From Arthrobacter sp. 260 (lineage in GTDB: Bacteria > Actinomycetota > Actinomycetes > Actinomycetales > Micrococcaceae): a stretch of DNA of 64,000 nucleotides. The translations under genes and the position numbers were made by a program. The number at the start of each line of letters is the position of its first letter. The first letter of the stretch is position 1. The stretch is from contig NZ_JABFOE010000008.1 of NCBI RefSeq assembly GCF_013116745.1, positions 124,001-188,000 of the forward strand. The letters run 5' to 3'. Under the pieces are notes generated by a model. That model was not told the DNA's origin. It did no database searches and saw only the letters and a program-made list of their open reading frames with translations. Positions 1 to 9,096 of this stretch are shown piece after piece.

Positions 1-518
1 TACGATCAGGTGCCGAAGCGGGTGACGTCGTCGCACTCGCTGGAACGGTGGGACGGGCTGCGGCAGGATTGGCGCTAATGGAATCTGATCATCATTTCAC
101 CAGGCTCTCGGCCGACCTGCAGGAACTGACACTGCGACAGCAACGTCCGAGGCCGCCATTAGCAGCGGGACCAGCCGCAGCCATGGCTGGTGCCCGTTCC
201 ATGCTGGATGTATCTGATGGATTAGTTCGGGATGCTGGGCGAATCGCCACGGCAAGCAGAGTATGTATCAACATAGACCCTCTCGCTATAGAACGGTTCA
301 CTCAACCTCTGCTCGAGGCAGCCCAACTGCTTGATGTCGATCCTCGGGAATGGGTGCTCTCTGGGGGCGAAGACTACGCACTTCTCGCGACGTTTCCCCC
401 AAGATCGCTACTGCCAGGTGGCTTCACAAGGATCGGAAGCGTTTCCGCTGGGGAACCGACGGTACGGGTAGGTGCGGTTTCGAAAGGCTCAGGTGGTTGG
501 GATCATTTTGCGGGCTAA
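1..518 (+). CDS. thiL: Thiamine-monophosphate kinase, C-terminal part (runs off the left edge)
   Basis: ThiL phosphorylates thiamine monophosphate to thiamine diphosphate with ATP in the cytosol. The frame is open from base 3, so the N-terminal ATP-binding half lies outside the window. Two family motifs are visible: MLDVSDGL (about bases 201-224) and the downstream GGEDYALL block (about bases 364-387). The protein ends in TAA at 516-518. In M. tuberculosis thiL lies near a DUF3515 gene and ddl. Here these are at 23.5 kb and 47.2 kb, so the neighbourhood is split by two large blocks. Identification is firm; start unknown. Confidence 0.9.
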   Translation, partial: RSGAEAGDVVALAGTVGRAAAGLALMESDHHFTRLSADLQELTLRQQRPRPPLAAGPAAAMAGARSMLDVSDGLVRDAGRIATASRVCINIDPLAIERFTQPLLEAAQLLDVDPREWVLSGGEDYALLATFPPRSLLPGGFTRIGSVSAGEPTVRVGAVSKGSGGWDHFAG

Positions 519-694
519 ACTCGGCAAACCATCTCGCTACCGCTAGCCGCGCGTTTACCACAGGATTGAATCAGCGTTGGATCATGATTGAGCAAGAATC
601 GATTTTACGCTTCAGCGCTGCTGTAGGTTCGCCATAACCCGGAATTTATCCAGGGTGTCGGTCGTTGGGGCTGGCTTATGCGGAGGTCAGCTTC

Positions 695-3600
695 ATGTCT
701 TTCTTCACCCGTGCACGTCGTTTGATTGCTTCGGCAATAGCATTCCTTTTGGTTGTTCCTTTCCTCGCGATGGGGTCGGCCAACGCCGTTGAAACCGTAG
801 AGGACGCGACAGTGTCGGCTGCGGCAGGATCCTTCTTCGATGTGCGCAGCGATAATCAATTTTTTGACGAGATCAGCTGGCTAGCCGCCGAGAGAATCTC
901 TACCGGTTACTCGGACGGGTCCTTTCGACCGCTAGAGCCGGTCAATCGGGATGCGATGGCGGCATTTATGTACCGGCTCGCGGATAGCCCAGCGTACACA
1001 CCGCCCGCTAAATCGCCGTTCCGAGACGTCACCACGACGACCCAGTTTTACAAGGAGATTAGCTGGCTAGCGTCCATGAAGATCTCGACCGGCTACTCCG
1101 ATGGAACCTTCCGACCGCTAGAGCCGGTGAACCGAGACGCTATGGCCGCATTCATGTATCGACTGGCAAAGAGCCCTTCCTACACCGCCCCGGCAACGGC
1201 ACGATTTACAGATGTAGGGAAAGGGGTCCAGTTCTACAAGGAAATTAGTTGGCTGGCGTCCAAGAAGATTTCCGAGGGCTGGCCCGATAGGACCTATCGT
1301 CCACTCTTGCCTGTCAATCGGGATGCGATGGCGGCATTCATGTACCGCTACGCGGGTAGCCCAGCGGTTGCCGCGCCACCGCCCGCTCCGGTTTCTGCAG
1401 TGACTGCCTATGCTGGCACCCCAACCACAGTGACGCTCAGGTGGACGAACCCAACATCCAGCGCATACACCGGCGTCCTCGTTCGGCGTGCCGCCGGTAC
1501 CATCGCGCCCGCCTCCCCAACCGATGGCACCGCAGTTAGCGATGTCCCCGTTCCGAAGACCACGGCGACGAACACTGGTCTACAGCCATTGACGACCTAT
1601 TCCTACTCCTTCTTTGCACACGACAAGGATGGGAGATTTTCATCCCCTGCAAAGGCAACAGTCACAACTCCCGGAGAAGCTACGGCAGGTGGGCCGAGCC
1701 TGAACGACCAGCGGGCAACCCTTCGGACCAGGATCACCGCGGCGAAGAATCTATATGTGGATTCACGACCGTTCATTTCGACCTTGGCTCGTGCAGACGG
1801 ATTAATTGTCAAGGATGCCGTCGCAAACGGGACGGTGAGCCTAGACAAGGCCGGGGCATTGGTTACCGCAGCGACAACCCAGACCGCTATGACGGCAGCG
1901 GCCAAAGCTGTCGATTCCGAAAGCCTCCGAGCAGCCACGGTGAAGACCAGCGCCACCCAGATGAAGGCTTTGATTGATCTGAGGGTGGTTCAGCAAAACG
2001 TGGCTAAGACGGCGCTATCTGACCTGAATGCCGCACGGATCTCGGCATCTGCGTATCAAGCAACTAAGGTTCGCGCAGAGGCCTTTACTACAGTTCTCGC
2101 CGCCGACCGAGTCGCACAGCGTAACGCCATCGGAAAAGTTGTCTCTGCCGCAAAGCTTCAGGCGCCAGCTTGGCGCGACGAGCTTGAGGGTCGTACCGGC
2201 ACCATTCCCGCGTCCTCGGGTTGGGTCGGATTCCTAGGCGGTTGCGCGCTTCCAGTCGCGGAGTCGAAGTTCGCTCCGAAGTTGCCAACTAATGGGCCAG
2301 GCATCATCACAACCAACAAGATGATTGCTGACGCGAACTCTCGCGCAGCAACTAACCCCGCGATCGAGAAGGTTCACGGACAAATGATCCGAGGAGCCGC
2401 CAACCAAGCCGCGGACGTACTCACAATCGACCAGCTGCGAGGTAGCTTCTCGACTCGGGTTTCGCGGCTCGGATATGGCTGGCTCCAGGCAGGAGACACC
2501 AAATCACGGGACGCCATGCGTTCGGATACACGACGGATTCTCGAAAGCGGACCCGAGACCATGAGCACACTGACTGCGTCCCACCTCCTTCTGGCAGCCG
2601 GCACCGCAAACGACTGGGCACCGGTCGCTGGCATGGAAGAGACAGTTCTGGTGCGGTGGCTCGGCCCGCAAACCTGCCTCCACGCAGACAGGGAAAACTT
2701 CGTCGATGCAGCCACAAATATTGCGGCTATTCACAACGCAGCAACGTTCGTCGCATCGGCCGTCTACCTAGAGAAGTCACCCGTTCAAGCCGCCGCCCTT
2801 GCTAAAGAATCCCTAGTATCCATTCAGCCTGCCCTCGCTATGGTCACCGCTGACGGAGGTTCTCAGGAAGGCCCCGGATATTGGACCTACGAAAGCCGGG
2901 CCTTCGCGACCCTGTATTCAACCCTTCCCAACGTGTACGCTTCCAACCCAATAGCAATTCCTTCACTTGCCAAAACAGCGGACTACGCGATGAACAGCAC
3001 TGGTCCCGATGGTCTACCGACTCCCTTTGCGGATTCTGAGCCAAATCCGCTTAGTCCTCTGATGCCAGCCTGGATCTCCTACACCACCAAGGACGCTGGA
3101 GTTGCCGCGTGGGTTTGGAAAGAGAATCAAGCAAAGCCTGACTCTCAATTGATGTGGTGGTGGGCGCAGCCGGGTCAACTTCCCGCTAAGAAATCTTCGG
3201 TGTACCCCTTCACAGGATTCGCCGCGCTTCACCTGCCAAGCGGATCGACAGCCGGGACTGCAACATTGAAGGGTGGAGAAAACACCACGGCTCATTCCCA
3301 TCTCGATCTCGGGACAGTGTCCTTCTTCCGAAAGGGTGTTCAATGGTCGATCGATCCTGGAACCGAGTTGAACAACCCCACTGGCTACTACAGTGCGGCC
3401 ACCCGCTGGAACTTCTGGAAGCCTGGTACCTCTGCGCACTCCACATTGCTCATGGGCCAGTCGAATCAACCGATCGGCGCGAAGGGCGCAACTAAGCTCC
3501 TTTCATCGTCATCCGCATCCGTTGATATGGCCCAGGCGTTGCCGGGCACCTCATCGGCAACCCGTACCGTCACGCACACTCCGACGAGTATGGTCATCAA

Positions 3601-3865
3601 CGACGTGGCGAAGGCAAGTTCAGGTAAGGCAATGACCTGGCAATGGGTAACTGACGCAGCGGTCACAATCGATGCCAGTCTGAACCGGGCCACCCTGAAT
3701 AAGAATGGGCAGCAGATCACTATCAATTTCGGCGGAGTACCGTCGGGATCCAAGTTGGGGGCCGTCGCGGCCCCAGGCAAGGGCCCAAGCGGGCAAGCGC
3801 TCACCATCATCAAAATGACGATGACCAACGTATCCAACCTCAACCTGACCGCGACTGCCAAATAG
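695..3865 (+). CDS. Secreted SLH-domain heparinase II/III-like polysaccharide lyase
   Basis: Predicted exported enzyme of 1056 residues. The ATG at 695 is chosen over an in-frame ATG at 665 because GGAGG at 682-686 sits 8 bases upstream. A signal peptide covers about residues 1-32, with positive RARR, a hydrophobic core and an ANA-type cleavage site. Three SLH-like repeats follow (about 47-96, 108-158, 170-220), sharing the EISWLA...GYSDG.FRPL..VNRDAMAAFMYR pattern. A fibronectin-III-like domain (about 232-325) comes next, then a long helical region. The C-terminal beta-rich part has HSHLDLGTVSFF near residue 866, as in heparinase II/III and alginate lyases. SLH domains usually hold proteins on the wall through a secondary polymer. 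Such lyases cleave uronic-acid polymers by beta-elimination; the actual substrate is unknown. It lies at the edge of a polysaccharide island containing wecC. Confidence 0.8.
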   Translation: MSFFTRARRLIASAIAFLLVVPFLAMGSANAVETVEDATVSAAAGSFFDVRSDNQFFDEISWLAAERISTGYSDGSFRPLEPVNRDAMAAFMYRLADSPAYTPPAKSPFRDVTTTTQFYKEISWLASMKISTGYSDGTFRPLEPVNRDAMAAFMYRLAKSPSYTAPATARFTDVGKGVQFYKEISWLASKKISEGWPDRTYRPLLPVNRDAMAAFMYRYAGSPAVAAPPPAPVSAVTAYAGTPTTVTLRWTNPTSSAYTGVLVRRAAGTIAPASPTDGTAVSDVPVPKTTATNTGLQPLTTYSYSFFAHDKDGRFSSPAKATVTTPGEATAGGPSLNDQRATLRTRITAAKNLYVDSRPFISTLARADGLIVKDAVANGTVSLDKAGALVTAATTQTAMTAAAKAVDSESLRAATVKTSATQMKALIDLRVVQQNVAKTALSDLNAARISASAYQATKVRAEAFTTVLAADRVAQRNAIGKVVSAAKLQAPAWRDELEGRTGTIPASSGWVGFLGGCALPVAESKFAPKLPTNGPGIITTNKMIADANSRAATNPAIEKVHGQMIRGAANQAADVLTIDQLRGSFSTRVSRLGYGWLQAGDTKSRDAMRSDTRRILESGPETMSTLTASHLLLAAGTANDWAPVAGMEETVLVRWLGPQTCLHADRENFVDAATNIAAIHNAATFVASAVYLEKSPVQAAALAKESLVSIQPALAMVTADGGSQEGPGYWTYESRAFATLYSTLPNVYASNPIAIPSLAKTADYAMNSTGPDGLPTPFADSEPNPLSPLMPAWISYTTKDAGVAAWVWKENQAKPDSQLMWWWAQPGQLPAKKSSVYPFTGFAALHLPSGSTAGTATLKGGENTTAHSHLDLGTVSFFRKGVQWSIDPGTELNNPTGYYSAATRWNFWKPGTSAHSTLLMGQSNQPIGAKGATKLLSSSSASVDMAQALPGTSSATRTVTHTPTSMVINDVAKASSGKAMTWQWVTDAAVTIDASLNRATLNKNGQQITINFGGVPSGSKLGAVAAPGKGPSGQALTIIKMTMTNVSNLNLTATAK

Positions 3866-4124
3866 GAAGTCTAGGTCCTCCGCTAGGCCCCAACCCGCGC
3901 GCCTGTGTTCCCTGTCACGGTGGCCCCTCGATAACCAGCGCGAAATAAACGAGACGGACCAGGACGGTCCACGTTCCTCTGCGACCGGCCGGTCCACGCA
4001 AGGTTGCCGACCGGCCGGGTACGGCACTGACGGAGGCTAAGCTTGATGAATTGAACAGCGGGCTTCCCCCTAGGTGCCGAGTTCGATGTCAGTCCGCAGG
4101 TCATACGAATGAGATTCAGGGAAA
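3866..4124. other. Intergenic region with a repeated GACCGGCCGG motif
   Basis: A 259-base gap between two heparinase-like genes on the same strand. It holds two copies of GACCGGCCGG (3983-3992 and 4009-4018), 26 bases apart, each containing the self-complementary CCGGCCGG, and two copies of GGTCCACG nearby. I see no clear terminator or convincing promoter. The repeats could be a regulator site or the remains of local duplication. Confidence 0.35.
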
Positions 4125-6803
4125 ATGCTTACAGAACCAGAAACGACGAGGCTCCGAGAGGTTGTTCTTTCCCTATTACCTCGAGCTAAAGGGGACGCAA
4201 GTACCGCGAGGGCGATGAACTTTGTCGAGAATCACACAATTTCCTCCCCTAATTTTGCCGATGTGAAATACGATAACGGAGGAATTTGGTCTAAACCTTT
4301 TCCCCGCAGCCAGCAACGTTACCTTCACGGCTTCATTTTCTTTGTCGACTGGTTTGAAACAGTCCTCACGGCCAAGGAGACAGCACACCAAGCCGCGACG
4401 ATGGCGGTGGCTCTGGTCAGGGATTGGAAGGAGCTGCATCCCAAACCATCGGACGCGGAACCGATGGCATATCACGATGAGACGACCGCCCAGCGTCTCC
4501 TAAACCTTATGTCTTTACAAATAAGGGTGCGGATAATCGACCCGGATCTAGATAAACAAGTTCTTGAGCCCCTCATTAGTTCGACAGCGGACCTGTTGGC
4601 AAGAGACGACTTTCACTCTGCTGGGAACAACCACGGCATGTTCCAGGATCTCGCACTCCTTTACTGGAGCATTTTGTCGGCTTCTGACGGAGGAGACCGA
4701 CCCGAAACCTACTTCAACATCGCGATGCTTCGGCTTCGGGCCTATTTCAGCGAATGCTTCACCGAGGACGGCGTGCATGTCGAAAACACGCCGACCTACC
4801 ACCTGATGGTTTCCCGACAAGTCGCGAATGTGCAGCGCATCGCTTCGATCGCAAACCACCCGGACGCTGCTTTTTACGCTCAGTTGATAAGCCGCGCGGA
4901 ACGTTACGCTACCCACGCTCTCATGCCGGACGGAGTGTACCCTCCCATCAGCGATACACAGCAGATACCGGTCAATCGTGCCGGTATGCACCGAGTCTTC
5001 ACAAGCCCCGAATTCGCCTACGCCAGCAGTGCCGGTGCGCATGGACACCCTCCCCAAGAGCGGTGGCTTGTTTTGCCAGAGTCTGGTTACGCCGTCTACC
5101 GGGATCAGTGGGGACATGTCGGAGCAACTTATGCGTTCTTTTCCGCAGCATACAACGCCGACTATCACAAACATTCAGATGACCTCAGCTTCTTCCTTCG
5201 CAGCAAAGAAATCGATCTATTGAGCGAGTCCGGGCCATTTAGCTACGATTACAAGGACCCTTTCTCTCGTTACGCTTACTCGCAATACGCCCATAATAGT
5301 CTTGTAGTAGACGGGGCGAGTCTTCCTCGAACTGATGATAAAAAAGATCAGGTAACACTAGAATTAGTTGAGGAGCGTTCGGACGGATTTGTCGTTGTCG
5401 GAAAGAACGCCAGATATGAGGATGTCGTTCACCAACGCACGGTATCGGTGACAGATGGATCAGAAGTTCCATCCTTCGATCTCGAAGACTCTGTGTCCAG
5501 TTCGACGGAACATCAGTACGAACTATTATGGAATCTTGGTACTGAAGTTCAGGTGACGCTGCACGGTCAGGGTTTTGAACTGTTCCATGAAAACAAGAAG
5601 GTAATGGACTTAATGTTTTCAGCCACCGTTCCCACCTCGATTTCCCTTCACGAAGGCGTCAAGAAACCAAAACCACTTGGTTGGAGATTTCCAAAGTTTG
5701 GTGAAGCTGTGCCCGCGAAAGTTGTTGTAGTTAAATTCACGGGAACGAACGTGAAGATAGCAACGAAGATCCGACTCTCGGATTTCAACTACACTGATAG
5801 AAATCTTTCGCTCCCAGCATCCGGCTGGTCTCGCCACGACGGCCCGATACCCTTGAATTACCTATTCTCACAAGGATCGTCCCAAGCAGGCAGGAAGCGA
5901 TTGGTGGTCATTTTTACGGCAATCCACAATCCTGGCGATTTCACCTATAACTACAAATCAACAGTGGACGACGTCGACATCAGCGCTCTCTATATTCTGG
6001 ACGACTTCGGTGACCAGGGTGCCTACTATCATTCCGACCACCGCTCGACCGACATTTTCGATGCCGTCCAGTCGTTGATAAAGCAGGTTGTACGCGACAA
6101 CGGTCTCGATACGGCCGATGTCGTAACCGCTGGGTCCTCTAAAGGGGGAACTGCCGCCCTTATCCATGGTTTCGCTCTCCCGGCCGGCAGAGTAGTTGTA
6201 GGGGCGCCCCAGACACGAATAGGAACTTTCGTAGCCGGCCCACATCCCAATATACTGCTATTTATGGCCGGTGGGGAAGGTGAAGAAGACATTGCCCACC
6301 TGGACGGGATTGTCGATAGATACGCTCGTCATGCGGAGGATGCCACCCGGGTTTCAATCCTGGTAGGGGCTAACGATCATCACCTCCCTCGTCATGTCCA
6401 GCCGCTTGTAGATGGAATGTCTATAGAAAGGGCCGTGCCTCCCAGCGTCACGGTTCTGGCGGACCTGTCGCACGCTGACATCGGTTCTGTATTTAGGTTC
6501 TTCCTTCGAGCTAACCTCGAGCAGTGGGTTGCGGAATCCCCTGAGGAAGCACTTCCCTATATTCTGACCGCGGATCAGAGCAAAGGAAGCATCCGGATTA
6601 AGGTTTACGCCCCTGACGGTGCCCAGCTCGCGTATCGACTATTCAAAGCCTCTGACATTATTCGCCGGCGGAGTTATTCAGCTCGCCAAGTCGTTATATT
6701 CGATGATCTTTCCCCTGGCAAGTATCGAGTCAGAATATTTCGAACGGACGGGGATCCTAGTCAGGCGACGGCTTTCACAACCCGGTGGATAAACCTCACT
6801 TGA
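4125..6803 (+). CDS. Heparinase II/III-like protein fused to an alpha/beta-hydrolase-like domain
   Basis: An 892-residue protein with no obvious signal peptide, so probably cytosolic or released in another way. Residues 1 to about 540 resemble a heparinase II/III family lyase: a helical N-terminal region, then a beta-rich region with YHKHSDDLSFF near residue 347 and HNSLVVDG further on. Residues about 575-770 look like an alpha/beta hydrolase. They have a GSSKGG nucleophile-elbow-like motif near 669-674 and ANDHH as a possible acid/His region. A short beta-rich tail ends the protein. This recalls serine-hydrolase-like proteins of capsule clusters (XcbB/CpsF or Asp2-like), but that link is from memory. 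The region is visibly more AT-rich than the core genes, suggesting transfer. The start has only a weak, close AGGGA. Confidence 0.6.
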   Translation: MLTEPETTRLREVVLSLLPRAKGDASTARAMNFVENHTISSPNFADVKYDNGGIWSKPFPRSQQRYLHGFIFFVDWFETVLTAKETAHQAATMAVALVRDWKELHPKPSDAEPMAYHDETTAQRLLNLMSLQIRVRIIDPDLDKQVLEPLISSTADLLARDDFHSAGNNHGMFQDLALLYWSILSASDGGDRPETYFNIAMLRLRAYFSECFTEDGVHVENTPTYHLMVSRQVANVQRIASIANHPDAAFYAQLISRAERYATHALMPDGVYPPISDTQQIPVNRAGMHRVFTSPEFAYASSAGAHGHPPQERWLVLPESGYAVYRDQWGHVGATYAFFSAAYNADYHKHSDDLSFFLRSKEIDLLSESGPFSYDYKDPFSRYAYSQYAHNSLVVDGASLPRTDDKKDQVTLELVEERSDGFVVVGKNARYEDVVHQRTVSVTDGSEVPSFDLEDSVSSSTEHQYELLWNLGTEVQVTLHGQGFELFHENKKVMDLMFSATVPTSISLHEGVKKPKPLGWRFPKFGEAVPAKVVVVKFTGTNVKIATKIRLSDFNYTDRNLSLPASGWSRHDGPIPLNYLFSQGSSQAGRKRLVVIFTAIHNPGDFTYNYKSTVDDVDISALYILDDFGDQGAYYHSDHRSTDIFDAVQSLIKQVVRDNGLDTADVVTAGSSKGGTAALIHGFALPAGRVVVGAPQTRIGTFVAGPHPNILLFMAGGEGEEDIAHLDGIVDRYARHAEDATRVSILVGANDHHLPRHVQPLVDGMSIERAVPPSVTVLADLSHADIGSVFRFFLRANLEQWVAESPEEALPYILTADQSKGSIRIKVYAPDGAQLAYRLFKASDIIRRRSYSARQVVIFDDLSPGKYRVRIFRTDGDPSQATAFTTRWINLT

Positions 6804-6825
6804 ATCGAGATCAAGATATAACGCT

Positions 6826-8157
6826 CTAGTGCCCACCCACCCGGCCAATGGTTGAGTCTCCGAAGTCCATGCTCGCCACCAGTGGAAACTCGAGGCATTT
6901 GATGTTAAGAGTCGGGAGGTATCGGCTGGTCTGGCGCACAGAAAGCCCAATCTGTTGTGCAACATTGGTTGGCGTCGCGTCCGGCGGAATGCCATATGAC
7001 GCAATCTGTCCATCGATGTGGCTTAGCACCTTATCTTCCGACGCTGCTTCGAGCAGGCGTTCCGCGCCGAGCCGCGACAGGATATAGCCGTCCGCCCCCC
7101 AACCATGCACAGAATCAGGCCTCGTGGCGAGAGTCTCCCAAAGTGGACTGATGGAAGTCGAGACAATTCCGGCCTTGACCGACGACATTCGCTCATTGAC
7201 GTACAGGACGTCAAACTGCCCCGCTTCGGCAACCACTTCGGATAAGTTCATCCAGGTGTATGGCAATCCGTCGTCTTCGAGGAAGAATCCATAGCTACGG
7301 TTGCTCAAGAGGAACGTCTGCCACATGGAGATATGGCCAAGCGCGCACCCGAGCGCACCTTTACCCATTCTCAATCCACGATGAGCGGCAATGTCTGGCA
7401 GTTCGGAGGGGTCAATTCTCCGACCATCCACCGCCTCGTGACGGTTGGGTACGACGCCGAACTGTCTATAGAGGCCCCGGAGCAAACTGAGCTTTCGTCT
7501 GTCTTCCAGCATATTCAGGACATAGGTTGGAAATTCGGCAGCTTGGTCCCTAAACGACAAACCCAGCTCTGCCCGTTTCATAAGAACTTTCACGGCAGGA
7601 GCGTCTGGTTCTGCGACGCTCGAATGAACGAACTGCTCGACTTCGTCCCAAACACCACAAACAGCGGCCATTTCACCAAGCTTCAGGCCTACCGCAGAGG
7701 ACCGAATGCCCATACTGCCAGAACGGTTAGCTTCCCTAAGCAACTCGGCGGCATGAGTCACTCGGTCTGCGGAGATCAAAGTCTCAATCAGAAAGACGAA
7801 AATGCCCATATTCTTGGGCCACTCTTCATGGGCAGCCAAAAGGAAGTCTGCTGCTCTACCATATTCGCCTGCACGGCGGGCAGCTGTCATGCCTGCTGTG
7901 GCATACAGGTCGGACGACAACCCACTCTTTCGGAGCTCGTCCAATCGAGAGAAGGCAACATCGAGCCCCTCGGAAACCCTCAAGAAATCGATGTAGTTCC
8001 GAAAGTCGACGCGAGCCCCTTTGGTAACCCCCGCCCCCGATCCCGATCCCGAGAACCTATCAACTAGCACTTTCGCATGCTGGTCGAACTCCCGCTGCGA
8101 TGGACCGTCCAAGGCCCATTGATACATGAGTCTTCTTCCGAAGTCTTTAGCGTCCAA
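6826..8157 (-). CDS. Glycosyltransferase family 25-type protein with helical N-terminal region
   Basis: A 443-residue protein from a TTG start. The N-terminal half is helical and TPR-like. The C-terminal half (about residues 215-400) matches GT25/LPS-type glycosyltransferases: RRKLSLLRGLYRQFG, a GALGCALGHISMW block, the acidic FLEDDG motif near residue 292, and HGWGADGYILS. GT25 enzymes transfer sugars (often galactose or glucose) to glycans. The actual acceptor is not known. It converges with the heparinase/hydrolase gene (22 bases between stops). The start is uncertain: TTG at 8157 has a distant GAGGT, and an ATG ten codons downstream is an alternative. Confidence 0.7.
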   Translation of the reverse strand: MDAKDFGRRLMYQWALDGPSQREFDQHAKVLVDRFSGSGSGAGVTKGARVDFRNYIDFLRVSEGLDVAFSRLDELRKSGLSSDLYATAGMTAARRAGEYGRAADFLLAAHEEWPKNMGIFVFLIETLISADRVTHAAELLREANRSGSMGIRSSAVGLKLGEMAAVCGVWDEVEQFVHSSVAEPDAPAVKVLMKRAELGLSFRDQAAEFPTYVLNMLEDRRKLSLLRGLYRQFGVVPNRHEAVDGRRIDPSELPDIAAHRGLRMGKGALGCALGHISMWQTFLLSNRSYGFFLEDDGLPYTWMNLSEVVAEAGQFDVLYVNERMSSVKAGIVSTSISPLWETLATRPDSVHGWGADGYILSRLGAERLLEAASEDKVLSHIDGQIASYGIPPDATPTNVAQQIGLSVRQTSRYLPTLNIKCLEFPLVASMDFGDSTIGRVGGH

Positions 8158-8222
8158 TGATGCAGCCTGACCTCGGGAAATCAGGTTCGGTTGACATGTT
8201 CAAACCCATATCAAGGGCTCGA

Positions 8223-9053
8223 TTAGATCGGTTCTGATGCCGCAAGGTGCCTCCCCGAGGGTAGTATTGCCGCAACATCAGCTCCAGAGTGCATCGCTCG
8301 GATGATCTCCAGCTCGATGCTCTTGTCCAGCACTCCGTGCCCACTTTCCTCATCCCGATAGACAAGGAAATCGACCTTTCGGCGGCCGCTCACTCTTTCA
8401 TATTCATCCCTGTACGGTTTGAAGTGATTCTGTAGGTGAAAATCATCAAACAAGTTTTGGGCATAGGTGAGGGAGAAGTCTCCGTCCCAGTCGATGCAAG
8501 TTAGATGAGATGAGAACTTCTCTGTAACCTCTAGCTCGTCCATCCCGGGGTATGCCACCGCGATCATTTTGCTGAACGTTTTCTTGTAGTACGAACGCAC
8601 ATCTACCTGAATATTCGAGCAATAGATCTTAGTTCCTGCGTTCCTAGTTCCGATCTTTATCGCCGGTATACCGCCGCCCGACGACGCATAGATGACGACC
8701 TTGTTCACATCAATTTTCATCTGTGAGATCATCCTTTCCACGAGGATCGCTAACCAGTCGGCATAGTGGTGAGACCGGTTTCCCACGTACCAACCCAAAC
8801 TGATGTCGCGATTCATGAAGAGCATAGGATCGAACATGGACACGACATTCTGATCTATGGATTCGGCGTACGAAGACCTCTGAAATGCTGGAACGGGCTT
8901 GGCGCGGTCAAATCGACCAGGAGTAAAAAGAGTCCATTCGCTAGATCCTGTGAGGTTCCACCAAAAAGGGAACAACACATTTCGATAAGATATAAAGAAC
9001 CCCCCTTTTCGACTATGCCGTGCGGCGTCGCTGAAGGTAAAGAACACCTTCAT
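8223..9053 (-). CDS. Small alpha/beta-hydrolase-like protein of the polysaccharide island
   Basis: A 276-residue protein with a strong ribosome site (AGGAGG seven bases before the ATG). A YASSGGGIP segment near residue 121 looks like a serine-hydrolase nucleophile elbow after a beta strand. A late GHGV histidine could complete a triad. No signal peptide or membrane segment is seen. The motif resembles the GSSKGG site in the hydrolase half of the 892-residue neighbour, so the two may share a function such as acyl transfer or removal on the polymer. That is inference; I do not recognise a named family. The gene is relatively AT-rich. Confidence 0.5.
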   Translation of the reverse strand: MKVFFTFSDAARHSRKGGFFISYRNVLFPFWWNLTGSSEWTLFTPGRFDRAKPVPAFQRSSYAESIDQNVVSMFDPMLFMNRDISLGWYVGNRSHHYADWLAILVERMISQMKIDVNKVVIYASSGGGIPAIKIGTRNAGTKIYCSNIQVDVRSYYKKTFSKMIAVAYPGMDELEVTEKFSSHLTCIDWDGDFSLTYAQNLFDDFHLQNHFKPYRDEYERVSGRRKVDFLVYRDEESGHGVLDKSIELEIIRAMHSGADVAAILPSGRHLAASEPI

Positions 9054-9096
9054 GGGTACCTCCTATTAAATTTTTGAAACTCACGCATCCGTGGTT

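Noticed and set aside
7333..8067. Open frame of 244 codons on the plus strand
   Set aside because: Antisense to the GT25-type gene, which has motifs. The plus frame has none.
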